Assembly: GCA_023424015.1 (NCBI GenBank)
Contig: JAFAEM010000009.1
Coordinates: 195,822-259,821 of the forward strand
DNA: 64,000 bases
From: Bacteroidota bacterium
Lineage (GTDB): Bacteria; Bacteroidota; Bacteroidia; Chitinophagales; Chitinophagaceae
Reading direction: 5' to 3'
Made by a program: the position numbers and the translations under genes. A model generated the notes under the pieces. That model was not told where the DNA came from, searched no databases, and was given only the letters and a program-made list of their open reading frames with translations. Positions 17,110 to 26,510 of the stretch are shown piece by piece. Numbering within the stretch: position 1 is the first letter of the stretch; every line of letters begins with the position of its first letter.

Positions 17110-18348
17110 TCAATATACAAGTCTCACCTTGATCGTTTCTTTTACATCCTTTATTAACTGAAGGGCTTTATTTGAAAGTTGCTTGTCGACATCCAGCACC
17201 ACGTAGCCAATATCATCATTGGTCTTTAAGTATTGTCCCACGATATTGATATTGTTTTTGGAAAGCGTGGTATTGATCGCCGACAGTACGCCGGGAACAT
17301 TTTTATGTATATGCAAAATACGGTGCGAGCCTTCCTGTGGCGGCAAAGCCAGGGCTGGTACGGTATGCGACCCGAAAGTGATCCCTTTTTCAAGATAGTT
17401 GAACAGTTTTACGCTGACATCCTCTCCAATATTTTGCTGCGCTTCTTCCGTAGATCCCCCGATATGTGGTGTCAGGATCACGTTGGGCAGGTCCTGCAAA
17501 GGTGTTTGAAAACGATCGCCATTCTTTTCAGGCTCCCAGGGGAATACATCGATCGCAGCGCCACTGATGATGCCATCTTCAATAAATTTCCGCAGGGCTG
17601 CCAGGTCCACCACCTCACCTCTTGCATAGTTGATCAGGATCGATCCTTTCTTAAAATATTTAAGCGTGTTCTTATTGATCAGGTTTTTGGTCTGGCTGGT
17701 CTCGGGTACATGAAGGGTCACTACATCCGCTTTGCTCAAAACTTCCTTTAATGTCTTTCCATCGGTCGCATTACCCAGGGGCAACTTGGTTTCCACATCA
17801 TAAAAAATAACTTTCATACCCATGGCTTCTGCCAGCACACTTACCTGGCTGCCGATATTGCCATAGCCGATGATACCCAATGTTTTTCCACGAAGCTCAT
17901 AGCTGCCCTTCGAATCTTTCATCCAGATGCCATCATGGGCAGCTTTATTTTTATCAGGAATACGCCGGATAAGCATGATGGATAAACCGATCACGAGTTC
18001 TGCAACTGATCTTGTATTGGAATATGGCGCATTGAAAACAACCACCCCGTGTTTTGTCGCAGCTTTAAGATCAACCTGGTTTACGCCAATACAAAAGCAG
18101 CCGATCGCCTGTAATTTCCTGGCTGCATCCAGCACTTTTGAAGTGATCTGCGATTTGGAGCGAATGCCTAGAATATGAACATTACTGACTTCTTTAATGA
18201 GTTCTTCTTCGGTTAAAGCCCTGGTTATTTTTTCTACCTGGGTATATCCCTGCCTTTGAAAGTTTTTTACCGCCAGGTCACTGATATTTTCCAGGAATAG
18301 TATACGTATTTTTTCTTTTGGATAGCTTGTTTTTTCTTTGTTTGACAT
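17110..18348 (-). CDS. serA: D-3-phosphoglycerate dehydrogenase
   Basis: 412 residues, the E. coli SerA length class. The NAD-binding domain has GKTLGIIGYGNIGSQV (about 154-169), the catalytic Arg in NYARGEVVDL, and the Glu/His pair in the usual region (LTPHIGGSTEEAQ). A C-terminal ACT domain (about 338-412) binds serine and gives feedback inhibition in relatives. It catalyses the first step of serine synthesis. A TATATTTG box ends 4 bases before the start codon. Confidence 0.95.
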   Translation of the reverse strand: MSNKEKTSYPKEKIRILFLENISDLAVKNFQRQGYTQVEKITRALTEEELIKEVSNVHILGIRSKSQITSKVLDAARKLQAIGCFCIGVNQVDLKAATKHGVVVFNAPYSNTRSVAELVIGLSIMLIRRIPDKNKAAHDGIWMKDSKGSYELRGKTLGIIGYGNIGSQVSVLAEAMGMKVIFYDVETKLPLGNATDGKTLKEVLSKADVVTLHVPETSQTKNLINKNTLKYFKKGSILINYARGEVVDLAALRKFIEDGIISGAAIDVFPWEPEKNGDRFQTPLQDLPNVILTPHIGGSTEEAQQNIGEDVSVKLFNYLEKGITFGSHTVPALALPPQEGSHRILHIHKNVPGVLSAINTTLSKNNINIVGQYLKTNDDIGYVVLDVDKQLSNKALQLIKDVKETIKVRLVY

Positions 18349-18352
18349 ACTG

Positions 18353-18360
18353 CAAATATA
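18353..18360 (-). promoter_or_regulatory. TAnnTTTG -7 box of serA
   Basis: The minus strand reads TATATTTG, ending 4 bases before the ATG at 18348. The position predicts a leaderless or nearly leaderless mRNA. Confidence 0.5.
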
Positions 18361-18455
18361 ACTCTCACGTTATTAACATAAATTGGCACTTGTGGAAAAT
18401 AGCCAGTTTGGCTCCATTTCTGCATATCCTATTTTTGATTTAAACTGGTACTCCA

Positions 18456-19670
18456 TTGAAAACCATCCTGAACATAATCATCCTTTTAGTCATTAGCTAT
18501 AGTTGTAATGAGGCATCTTCGAAAACCTCAGTTGTTCCGGAAGATTCGTTGCAGTACTACCCCCCTACTCCCAAACTAATAGACAAGCAGGAATTTCGCC
18601 GCTTTCACCGGGAATTAACAGCATTATTTGATGCGAAACTCCTAAAAAGAGGTTTCAACGGTAGCATCCTGGTGGCCAGGGATGGAGCTGTCATTTATGA
18701 GAAATATGCGGGTTTTGCTGACCTGCGGAAAAAAGACCCCCTGACTGATAGTACTTCTCTACATATTGCCTCATCTGGCAAGACCATGACCGCCATGGCC
18801 GTGCTCAGACTCGCGCAGGAAAACAGGTTATCACTGGATGATTCTATCCAGAAATTTTTCCCAGGCCTGGAATATAAAGGTGTTACGGTTCGCCAGCTGC
18901 TCAATCATCGCAGTGGCTTGCCCAACTATATCTATTTTATGTCTGAAGCCCGTGAATACCGCGACTCCTGCATAACCAACGAAGATGTTTTGGACTACCT
19001 GTACACTAAAAAGCCAAACCGCAGTTATGCGCCCGACCGCAGGTTTAGCTATAGCAATACAAACTATGTACTGCTTGCGCTGATCATCGAACGGGTATCG
19101 GGCCAGACCTTCGCTTCTTATATGAAGCAAAACGTGTTTGATCCGCTGCAAATGACAAACACCTATGTGGCGGGCGTCACTGAGTTAGACAGTCTTTGCC
19201 CTTCCTTTCAGCACAACGGCGCTTATTGGGCCAATGATATGATGGAAGGAACCGCGGGCGATAAAAACATTTATTCCACACCGCGTGATCTTTTAAAATG
19301 GGACCAGGCGCTCTATACATCCCAATTCCTTAACCAGGTAATGATCGATTCTGCTTTCCAGCCTAACAGCAATGAACGGCCATCCCTGCACAACTATGGC
19401 CTGGGCTGGAGAATGCTGAATTTCCCCAACGGAAAAAAAGTGATCTATCATTTCGGCCGCTGGCATGGTTTCAACGCCGCATTTGCACGCCTGGTTGATG
19501 AAAAGGTTACGATAGTTATTCTCGGCAACCGGTACAACAGCAATATCTACCGTGTCGCACGTAAAGCCTACGATATCTTCGGCGATTATGACCAGAACGG
19601 TGGCAATGATGAGGAAGAAAACGATAATGAACGCGTGAGCAATATGCTGGCCGTAAAAGCGGGCAATTAG
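18456..19670 (+). CDS. Serine hydrolase of the beta-lactamase class C family, lipoprotein
   Basis: 404 residues, starting at TTG, which is needed to include the lipoprotein signal (LLVISYSC, Cys17). The active-site SxxK is S106-K109 (IASSGKTMTAM) and YxN is Y199-N201 (FSYSNTNYVLL), as in class C beta-lactamases and DD-peptidases. A KTG-like third motif is not obvious (HFGRWHGFN is its probable place). Substrate unknown: esterase, peptidase or beta-lactamase are all possible. The tail (about 375-404) is acidic. Confidence 0.88.
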   Translation: MKTILNIIILLVISYSCNEASSKTSVVPEDSLQYYPPTPKLIDKQEFRRFHRELTALFDAKLLKRGFNGSILVARDGAVIYEKYAGFADLRKKDPLTDSTSLHIASSGKTMTAMAVLRLAQENRLSLDDSIQKFFPGLEYKGVTVRQLLNHRSGLPNYIYFMSEAREYRDSCITNEDVLDYLYTKKPNRSYAPDRRFSYSNTNYVLLALIIERVSGQTFASYMKQNVFDPLQMTNTYVAGVTELDSLCPSFQHNGAYWANDMMEGTAGDKNIYSTPRDLLKWDQALYTSQFLNQVMIDSAFQPNSNERPSLHNYGLGWRMLNFPNGKKVIYHFGRWHGFNAAFARLVDEKVTIVILGNRYNSNIYRVARKAYDIFGDYDQNGGNDEEENDNERVSNMLAVKAGN

Positions 19671-19696
19671 AAAATTGAAAAGCTTCCGAAGACCTT

Positions 19697-22189
19697 TTAT
19701 TTTAAACCAGACTTCTTCCCTCCTGGTAAGCTAATCTTTATTTCAGCCATAATCAGTCTTCCTATAGAAGGTGATGATACAAACTCAATCTGCCTGGTGT
19801 TAAAAATATTGGTTACTCCAAGGTTGGCCGAAACCCTGCTATTAAATAAGTAAGTTCCGTTAAGATCAAAGCTTACAAACCCGCCTAACGGACCCCAGTC
19901 ATAATTTTTAGGGGCTGTTCTGGAATGACGCCCTGTAGCTGTTCCTACAAGACTACCACTATAGAAATCGTATCGCTCAACCAGGCGGGAATATAATTGC
20001 AGGGTAAGTTTTTTCTTACACAAATTCTGAACGTACACCCCAATCACGCCCCGATGATTTGGCGCGTTCAGACTTTTCTCTTCGGGTGACACTATATCAT
20101 CTTTATTGGCATCATTGCCCGGGTGCCCTTTGGTGATATCGGAATCAAACCAGGAATATTTGAGCGACACACTGAACCATGAATTGAACGTATACCTAAG
20201 ACCTGCGTCAAGTCCGTAAGCACGCACCCGACCATAATTAAAAAAGGTGAGGAAAGAGGCGCCACGCAGGGTATCATTGGACACATTTCCCGCTAGATTC
20301 CTATTATGCGTCACTGCAATCCCATTTACGGTCAGAACCCTTCCCCCGGTTGAGAGCGCCGGGCTGATAAAATTTTTGCTTTCTCCATTGTAGTAGTTGA
20401 TATCCAGGAAAAGTTTCCCGGTTAGAAAGCCCTTATAGCCGATCTCCCATGTATTGACTTCCTCCGGCTTGAGCGCAGGGGTTCGCTTCCTGGTGGCAAT
20501 CTCGTCAATACGTGAATTGTTTGGAATGTATTCAATGCCCTCACCTCCGTTCCCAAATAAAATACGATTGATACCGGCATACTGATTTTGTATGCTGGGC
20601 ATGGAGTAAGCTTTCGCCCAGCTCAGTCGCATACTGCCCTCTCCCAGGCTTCTCGACAGGGTAAATTTGGGGGCGACGAAACTGCCGAAATTACTGTGAT
20701 GATCCACACGTGCGGCCCCGATCAATCGCCAATGTTTTGCCAGTGTTTTTTCAAGTTGCACAACAGCGCCATACTGGCTAATGCGAATACGATGAAAGCT
20801 GTCAACCAGGCTTAATCCATAACCATTGGGACGTTCATCCTGAAAATTGACACCGGCCACTAAAAACAATCCATGCTTTCTCAACTCGTGGTTATACTGC
20901 GCCTCCGTATTCAGCCGCTGGCTGGCTTCCCTGAATCTTGCTCCTCGTGCGAGAACCTCCGCACTGTCAGGTGACATACGTGGAAAACCACCAGTTGTCC
21001 TATTCCAGTAGTCACGCGTATACATTTGTATGGGGTACGATGAGCCAATATTTCCCCAGGTATTATAGACCGTAACATAAAACCTGGGATTCACCAGCCT
21101 CGCCTGCAAAAAGCCATAGGTAAGACCGCGCATCTGGTTTCTGCCTCCGGTCGTAACCTGTAAAAAATTATTATTACTTCCACCTCCTGAAATGATCAGG
21201 TCTGTCACCGGGCTGATGCTGTAAAATACTCCCGCCTCTCCCCGTATATGCCTGATACCGCGATCTACATTGCGCTCGGGAATCGCTACCACAGGGCCGA
21301 ATGGACCACCACCGGCATAAACGCTGTCGGTAAACTCAAAGTCTTCACTCACGGAATATTCCCCCGATAACTTAAAAGCCCAGCGTTTGTTGATCACTTC
21401 CGCGTGCCGAAGCCTGCTGCTAAACTGGTAATGATTTCCGGCACTCTGGGAAGCAATTGTTCCCGGATATTTCCTGGGGTCTTTTGTAATTACATTAAAA
21501 ACTGCATTGTGTGCATTAGGTCCATATAAAGCGGTTTGGGGTCCCAACACGATCTCTATCTTCTCGAGATCGTTCTTCATATAAGTGCCGTTGTTGAATA
21601 TGGGCAGGCTGCCACTCAGTGCCGCCATGCTGATGCGACCATCAACCAGTTGAAGCGTTTTATTATTAAAAGCGCTATTAAATCCCCTCGAATTAAAAGT
21701 GATCCCTTCAATTCCAGTACGGGTGTACTCGACTCCCTGTATGGTGGCGACCATTTCATTGACATTGGATCCGGCAAACCGATCGAAGTCGCGGGTTGTA
21801 AGCACCTGAATGGAAGCGGGTGCATTGGTGATTTTTTCCGGTCGCCGCGATGCCGTTATCACAACCTCAGATCCTATCCTTTCGTCGCGATTCAGCATAG
21901 CGGAAAGTTTTAGTTCCTGGTTCGCGATCACCATTACAGAAAGCTCCAGCAACTCGTATCCTACATGCGTTATTAAAACTTTATAAGTCCCAGCCGCGAG
22001 ACCTGTTATTTCAAAGCGGCCTTTTACATCTGTAAGTGTTGATAGTTTCAATCCTTTCACGGCAATTGTTGCCCCGGCTATCACCTCTTCGTCGGAACTA
22101 CTCTTTATTGTCCCTGAAAGAGAACCGGTCTGTTGACTGTAGACCTTATAAAACACCAGCATGACAAGTAGTAGATATATTTTTTTCAT
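19697..22189 (-). CDS. TonB-dependent outer membrane receptor
   Basis: 830 residues. Signal peptide (1-19), a carboxypeptidase regulatory-like beta-sandwich (about 22-100, GSLSGTIKSSSDEEVIAGAT), plug domain (about 110-225, including VVITASRRPEKITNAPASIQVLT split over it), and a 22-stranded barrel ending in a polar GGKKSGLK tail. Barrel strands such as LTIQLYSRL-type repeats and NLGVTNIFNTRQ are typical. It uses TonB energy to import a large ligand. No SusD partner is present; the substrate is unknown. Confidence 0.93.
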   Translation of the reverse strand: MKKIYLLLVMLVFYKVYSQQTGSLSGTIKSSSDEEVIAGATIAVKGLKLSTLTDVKGRFEITGLAAGTYKVLITHVGYELLELSVMVIANQELKLSAMLNRDERIGSEVVITASRRPEKITNAPASIQVLTTRDFDRFAGSNVNEMVATIQGVEYTRTGIEGITFNSRGFNSAFNNKTLQLVDGRISMAALSGSLPIFNNGTYMKNDLEKIEIVLGPQTALYGPNAHNAVFNVITKDPRKYPGTIASQSAGNHYQFSSRLRHAEVINKRWAFKLSGEYSVSEDFEFTDSVYAGGGPFGPVVAIPERNVDRGIRHIRGEAGVFYSISPVTDLIISGGGSNNNFLQVTTGGRNQMRGLTYGFLQARLVNPRFYVTVYNTWGNIGSSYPIQMYTRDYWNRTTGGFPRMSPDSAEVLARGARFREASQRLNTEAQYNHELRKHGLFLVAGVNFQDERPNGYGLSLVDSFHRIRISQYGAVVQLEKTLAKHWRLIGAARVDHHSNFGSFVAPKFTLSRSLGEGSMRLSWAKAYSMPSIQNQYAGINRILFGNGGEGIEYIPNNSRIDEIATRKRTPALKPEEVNTWEIGYKGFLTGKLFLDINYYNGESKNFISPALSTGGRVLTVNGIAVTHNRNLAGNVSNDTLRGASFLTFFNYGRVRAYGLDAGLRYTFNSWFSVSLKYSWFDSDITKGHPGNDANKDDIVSPEEKSLNAPNHRGVIGVYVQNLCKKKLTLQLYSRLVERYDFYSGSLVGTATGRHSRTAPKNYDWGPLGGFVSFDLNGTYLFNSRVSANLGVTNIFNTRQIEFVSSPSIGRLIMAEIKISLPGGKKSGLK

Positions 22190-22370
22190 AAGCGGTGTTT
22201 TTGACTGTAATGGTGGGGAAAAGTTTTATCAGGGAAGGATCTACATAAAGATAATCCCGGAAACCTTTGTCAAATCAATTTTGAAAGACTTCCTGCGACG
22301 AGCAGCGTTGTTTATGCGACAAACAAAATTAGTCTAAGACAGGCAAGGACCGATTTCACCGGGTCTGTGT

Positions 22371-22378
22371 TAATTTTG
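22371..22378 (+). promoter_or_regulatory. Candidate -7 box for the alpha/beta hydrolase gene
   Basis: TAATTTTG matches TAnnTTTG and lies 30 bases before the chosen ATG at 22409. No -33 box at the usual distance. Confidence 0.4.
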
Positions 22379-22408
22379 TTAGACACAAACCACATAAACT
22401 CACCTGCA

Positions 22409-23269
22409 ATGAAATTCCTTCCCTACTTTCCTTTACTGCTTTTCTTGTTTTCAGGAGTTATGGCGCAGGAAAAAGTCATTCCATTGCTGTCCGCGTCAAA
22501 AGCAAACACGGCAAATGAAGTTGGTGAAAAGACATATTTTGTCAGTACCCCTTTCAACGCGCATATTATTTACAATGTGACGGCATCATCCCTGCTGATG
22601 TATAGACCCGATTCTGCGAATGGAACCAGCGTGATCGTTTGCCCCGGTGGCGCATTCCATGTGTTGAATATTGAAAAGGAAGGCTACAAAATTGCGGAAG
22701 CTTTAATTAAAAAAGGCATTACGGTATTTATACTCAAATACAGACTTGCGCCATTGTTTACCGATAATCCCTGGCAGGAAATGATGGCCGTGCTACAGGA
22801 CAGGCAACGATTTCTCGAGGTTGCCGCGCCAGTAAAAAAGCTGGCGCAGGATGATGCCCACGCGGCACTGCGATGGGTCATGGATAATGCAGACGCTTAC
22901 AGTTTGGATAAACGGAAGATCGGGTTGATGGGATTTTCAGCGGGGGGGTCACTTGCAACACACCTGGCCAGTGATTCGGTTATTGAATATAAACCAGCAT
23001 TCGCGGCAGTCATCTATGGCAGTCCTGCTGAACCGGTATCCATTCAGACCGGTATGCAGCTTCCACCGATGTTTATCGCCGGTGCGACCGATGATGTTCT
23101 ACTTTCCTCAAAAAATCATCTTGACCTCTACCAAAAATGGACCGAATCAGGGGGAAGCGTGGAAATGCATCTCTATTCCATGGGTGGTCACGGGCTCAGC
23201 GCAGGCATCAGTCATACCTGGATGGCTCGCTTTTTCGATTGGATGCAGATACGAGGTTTGATTAAATGA
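22409..23269 (+). CDS. Secreted alpha/beta hydrolase (acetyl esterase/xylanase-like)
   Basis: 286 residues from the ATG at 22409, which gives a proper signal peptide (LFLFSGVMAQ); an upstream ATG at 22367 does not and lies before a -7 box. Catalytic residues: Ser177 in GFSAGGS, Asp228 or Asp229 in GATDD, and His261 in MGGHGLS. An HGG-like oxyanion loop is CPGGAFHVL (78-86). Relatives remove acetyl groups from sugars or hydrolyse short esters. Divergent from the TonB receptor gene. Confidence 0.88.
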   Translation: MKFLPYFPLLLFLFSGVMAQEKVIPLLSASKANTANEVGEKTYFVSTPFNAHIIYNVTASSLLMYRPDSANGTSVIVCPGGAFHVLNIEKEGYKIAEALIKKGITVFILKYRLAPLFTDNPWQEMMAVLQDRQRFLEVAAPVKKLAQDDAHAALRWVMDNADAYSLDKRKIGLMGFSAGGSLATHLASDSVIEYKPAFAAVIYGSPAEPVSIQTGMQLPPMFIAGATDDVLLSSKNHLDLYQKWTESGGSVEMHLYSMGGHGLSAGISHTWMARFFDWMQIRGLIK

Positions 23270-23310
23270 TATCTGCAATGTAGTGAGATTGAGCTTTCCG
23301 AAATGACTGT

Positions 23311-24042
23311 CTATTGCGCCTGTTTCACAAAACTGTTTCGATATAGTTTACCGATTGGCAATTCCTTGTTACCGATCTCCACAATTTCATGATTGAATGA
23401 CCTGATCTTCGCGACAGAGATGATATACGAACGGTGAATGCGGATGAAATCTTTTCCGCTCAGCATCGCTTCGATGGAGGAAATGGTTTGCCGGGTAATA
23501 TAAGACTTATCGGTTGTAAACAATTTTACATAATCACGCGCACTTTCAATATACAATACATCTGAGAGAATAATTTTAACAAGTTTCCGATCCACGCGGA
23601 GGTAAATAAAATCGGCTCCGGGTTTTTTATCCCCGCTTTCCGGCTCAGGCTCGTTCCTGTCGACAGTCTTGGGGAACGCTTTATTAACCGCCTTGAGGAA
23701 ACGATCAAACCGGATCGGCTTTAGCAGGTAGTCCACGGCATCCAGCTCAAATCCATCAAGCGCATATTCTTTATAGGCGGTGGTGAAAATTACTTTAACC
23801 GGGGAATGCAGGGATCGTACAAAATCCGTTCCCAGCAGTTCGGGCATGCGGATATCGAGAAACATAATGTCTACCGAATGCTTTTGAAGAAACATTAGCG
23901 CATCTATCGCATTGCTGCACTCTCCAACCAACTCCAGCGCCGGAAGCTTTTCAATATAGCGGCGAAGCACATCCCGGGCCATTGGTTCGTCGTCGACGAT
24001 AAGACATTTTCGTATGTCGTTTTCAGATTCAGGCATATTCAT
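23311..24042 (-). CDS. LytTR-family response regulator
   Basis: 243 residues. The receiver domain (about 11-125) has phosphoacceptor Asp63 (IMFLDIRMPELLG) and the switch Thr in IFTTAYKEYA. The LytTR DNA-binding domain (about 143-240) shows DFIYLRVDRKLVKI, ILYIESARDYVKLF, and FIRIHRSYIISVAKI. The start overlaps the upstream kinase gene by 14 bases, so the two form one operon and surely one signalling pair. Its targets are unknown. Confidence 0.95.
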   Translation of the reverse strand: MNMPESENDIRKCLIVDDEPMARDVLRRYIEKLPALELVGECSNAIDALMFLQKHSVDIMFLDIRMPELLGTDFVRSLHSPVKVIFTTAYKEYALDGFELDAVDYLLKPIRFDRFLKAVNKAFPKTVDRNEPEPESGDKKPGADFIYLRVDRKLVKIILSDVLYIESARDYVKLFTTDKSYITRQTISSIEAMLSGKDFIRIHRSYIISVAKIRSFNHEIVEIGNKELPIGKLYRNSFVKQAQ

Positions 24043-25186
24043 TTGTGGTTTGGGTAGCTACAGCTATCTGGGGTATTCTGACAAGCTCCATCCGGAGGTT
24101 AACAATAAACACTTCCCGGTCATCAACAATCTCTAGCTCGTATTTATCGCGATACAACAGGTCCAGGCGCTGTTTTACATTTTGTATACCGGTACCCCTG
24201 CGATAACCCAAATTTCCATCGACCTGATCCTTTCTGCCATTGATGATCTTCACAATTAAAGAATCCCCCTGCAATTCCATTTTTACGCTGATCCATGGAT
24301 TTCTCAACATCTTACTCGCACCATGTTTGAAACAGTTCTCAACAAATGGCAGTAATAATAAAGGCGCTATATATAGATTATCGGTATCGGAAGGAAGTGA
24401 AAGATGAAGGTCCAGTTTTTCATCGTAACGCATTTTCTCGAGATTGATATAATCCCTGACCATCTGCAATTCATGCTCCAGCGGAACCTTAGCCACCCTG
24501 CCCTCATCCAGCACATAACGAAGTATATGCGAAAGCTCCATGATCATTGAAGCAGTACCGGGCGATTCAGTTTGGGCTTTTGAATAAATATTATTTAGTG
24601 TATTAAACAAAAAATGCGGATGTACCTGGGCCGTGAGCAGTTGTAACTGGGTTTCGGTATTCTCTTTCTGCAATCGCCATTTCTGATTTTGTTCCGTGTA
24701 ATAGTGTTTTACCATTTTTACACAGGCTGCCAGGGCTGCTCCGGAAAGTGCTCCCTTCATACTTCCCAGTATACCCATAAAAAAAGACTGCTCCTGTGGC
24801 CTTGCCGTACCCAGCAGCAGGTGTTCCGGAAGCAGGAAATTAATAACTTTAGCATTCACACGCGTGATCATGAATGTGTTCATCACAAGCATAAGCGAAA
24901 GAAAGACCAGGCTCCAGAGTATGGCAGGCATATATTTGTCCTTAAACACATACCGGGGCAGCACAAAATAGAGTAAGGGATAAACCAATATTGTTTGTGG
25001 TAGTAAGAGGAGAAAACTCTCAACGGTCGTAAAGGGCACCCTGGCGAAATAATTCAGCTCCGGCTTTAACATCGGGTTAAAAGCGTGCACAAACGCAAAA
25101 TAAAATCCCCAGATAAGCCAAAAGAGTAAATGGCGTTTAAGGCGATCCGACTTTCGTTCTGATAAAATAAATTCCCTGAGTTGCAT
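24029..25186 (-). CDS. LytS/YesM-type sensor histidine kinase
   Basis: 385 residues. Four hydrophobic helices lie in the first 155 residues (about 20-38, 52-78, 88-108, 135-155), with no large periplasmic sensor domain. The His_kinase domain has QVHPHFLFNTLNNIY with phospho-accepting His191, and a C-terminal HATPase region (LLPFVENCFKHGA; GTGIQNVKQRLDLLY). Its partner is the overlapping LytTR regulator. The signal is unknown. A small cysteine-rich ORF lies 85 bases upstream on the same strand. Confidence 0.95.
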   Translation of the reverse strand: MQLREFILSERKSDRLKRHLLFWLIWGFYFAFVHAFNPMLKPELNYFARVPFTTVESFLLLLPQTILVYPLLYFVLPRYVFKDKYMPAILWSLVFLSLMLVMNTFMITRVNAKVINFLLPEHLLLGTARPQEQSFFMGILGSMKGALSGAALAACVKMVKHYYTEQNQKWRLQKENTETQLQLLTAQVHPHFLFNTLNNIYSKAQTESPGTASMIMELSHILRYVLDEGRVAKVPLEHELQMVRDYINLEKMRYDEKLDLHLSLPSDTDNLYIAPLLLLPFVENCFKHGASKMLRNPWISVKMELQGDSLIVKIINGRKDQVDGNLGYRRGTGIQNVKQRLDLLYRDKYELEIVDDREVFIVNLRMELVRIPQIAVATQTTNEYA

Positions 25187-25271
25187 AATCCGGCGTATCT
25201 AAAGTTAATTTTTCCAGCGATATAAAATGTTTCAACCCTTTCAAATGCGATAACTGGCCAGATCTGTACGA

Positions 25272-25394
25272 CTAAAGACGTTTGTCCCAGATAAGCGCGT
25301 CAATATCGCCTTCCAGTCGTACATCGCAACAATCACGCTTTATGCAGAGACCATAAAAGCAGCGGTCGCATTTTCCGTGAACCGGTATTGCCAT
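25272..25394 (-). CDS. Candidate 40-residue cysteine-rich small protein
   Basis: On the minus strand an ATG at 25394 opens a 40-codon frame ending in TAG; an in-frame TAA lies two codons upstream, so the frame is closed. The product has five Cys in 15 residues (C9, C12, C17, C22, C23; KCDRCFYGLCIKRDCC) and then an acidic stretch ending in IWDKRL. The spacing suggests metal or Fe-S binding. No family recognised, no ribosome binding site evident. It could be a relic of a larger gene. Confidence 0.4.
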   Translation of the reverse strand: MAIPVHGKCDRCFYGLCIKRDCCDVRLEGDIDALIWDKRL

Positions 25395-25457
25395 GTATTA
25401 TTTTTGGCCTTGCCGAGAATAATTTCTTGAAAACAATACTTCGTAAAATCCTGAATT

Positions 25458-26135
25458 ATGCGTCCTTTCACAATTTGCCTGGTTTCGACACTAATTTTAA
25501 TTTCCTCAACCGGATGCAGGAAAAACCTGGAAACCCCAGGTAGCCTCCCATCGCTATTGCCTCCTGGTAGTTATATTACTCCGCAGATCGGTCCGCTATC
25601 TGATACCACTATCACGTTACCCTATAACTGGGCGATGCTGGGGGCAGGCGTTACAAATGGAAGTAATAATAATTTTCGCTCTGTAGAATGGAGGAAAATC
25701 TCCGGTCCATCAAACGTAACGATTACAAACAGGTTTTCTTTAAGAACCCCGGTTACCGGATTACAGGAAGGTGTGTACCATTTCGAAATATTGGCAACCG
25801 ACCATATCGGCGAGACACAAATTGAGTCGATGAAAATTACTGTCAAACCCGACACATTAAACAACTCAAAAGAAGTAATATTTACTGACCTTGTCTGGGT
25901 TTCGCCGATGGGCAGCACCGCCACTCTTTACTCCCCTCAATTATTTAGTCCTGGAAAAGGTCTGAAGGTTTTTGCAAGAACCCGGGCAGGATGGGATCTC
26001 GTATATCCCATACACATGTTTGATGAGCAACTCCCTCATGAATACTATTTCGAACTACAAGTTGGTAAAATGGTGATATATACACAACTCGTGCCTCACT
26101 GGGATTTGTCCTCCGCTATAAAAGTGCAATATTGA
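25458..26135 (+). CDS. PKD/Ig-like domain lipoprotein
   Basis: 225 residues. A lipobox (LISSTGC, Cys20) predicts a lipoprotein. Residues about 45-130 look like a PKD or cadherin-like beta-sandwich (PLSDTTITLPYNWAMLGAGV; EWRKISGPSNVTI; LQEGVYHFEILATD). The second half (about 140-225) has no motif I recognise. Such domains support surface binding. Divergently placed from the two-component genes. Confidence 0.75.
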   Translation: MRPFTICLVSTLILISSTGCRKNLETPGSLPSLLPPGSYITPQIGPLSDTTITLPYNWAMLGAGVTNGSNNNFRSVEWRKISGPSNVTITNRFSLRTPVTGLQEGVYHFEILATDHIGETQIESMKITVKPDTLNNSKEVIFTDLVWVSPMGSTATLYSPQLFSPGKGLKVFARTRAGWDLVYPIHMFDEQLPHEYYFELQVGKMVIYTQLVPHWDLSSAIKVQY

Positions 26136-26510
26136 TAAACAACCTGAGAAATTTTTCGCGACTACAGAATGGATCCCTTGTGGACGTAACTAAAAATATC
26201 CATTGGTTAAGGATCTATGGTGCACACCTGCGACATGTTTTGCTTTCCATAGTAGTTATTTTTTGGAACACATAACATAGGATCATTGTGGGTCTCTCTT
26301 GTGTTCCCCATGACTTAGTTAGCCCATATTGCTTTTTCACGATTAACAGCGTTTCCCTGCGACCGAAGAACAAATTGCCGGAATGTTTTGCTTGTCCCGC
26401 TATAATCTGCTTATGACGCACAGGGTTGACCGGCTGTCGCTTTTAAAAAAATACGCTCCCTTCGGCACCTAGATTTGGTGAAATAAATGTTCAACTCAAA
26501 ATCATCAAAC
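26136..26510. other. Intergenic stretch without recognisable content
   Basis: 375 bases between the PKD-like lipoprotein and the haloperoxidase-fold gene. Only short frames occur, none with coding character, and I see no strong hairpin, repeat or promoter match. It may be decayed sequence. Confidence 0.6.

Noticed and set aside
19697..23269. A polysaccharide utilisation locus around the TonB receptor and esterase
   Set aside because: There is no SusD, glycoside hydrolase or hybrid two-component system nearby; the receptor and esterase are merely divergent neighbours.
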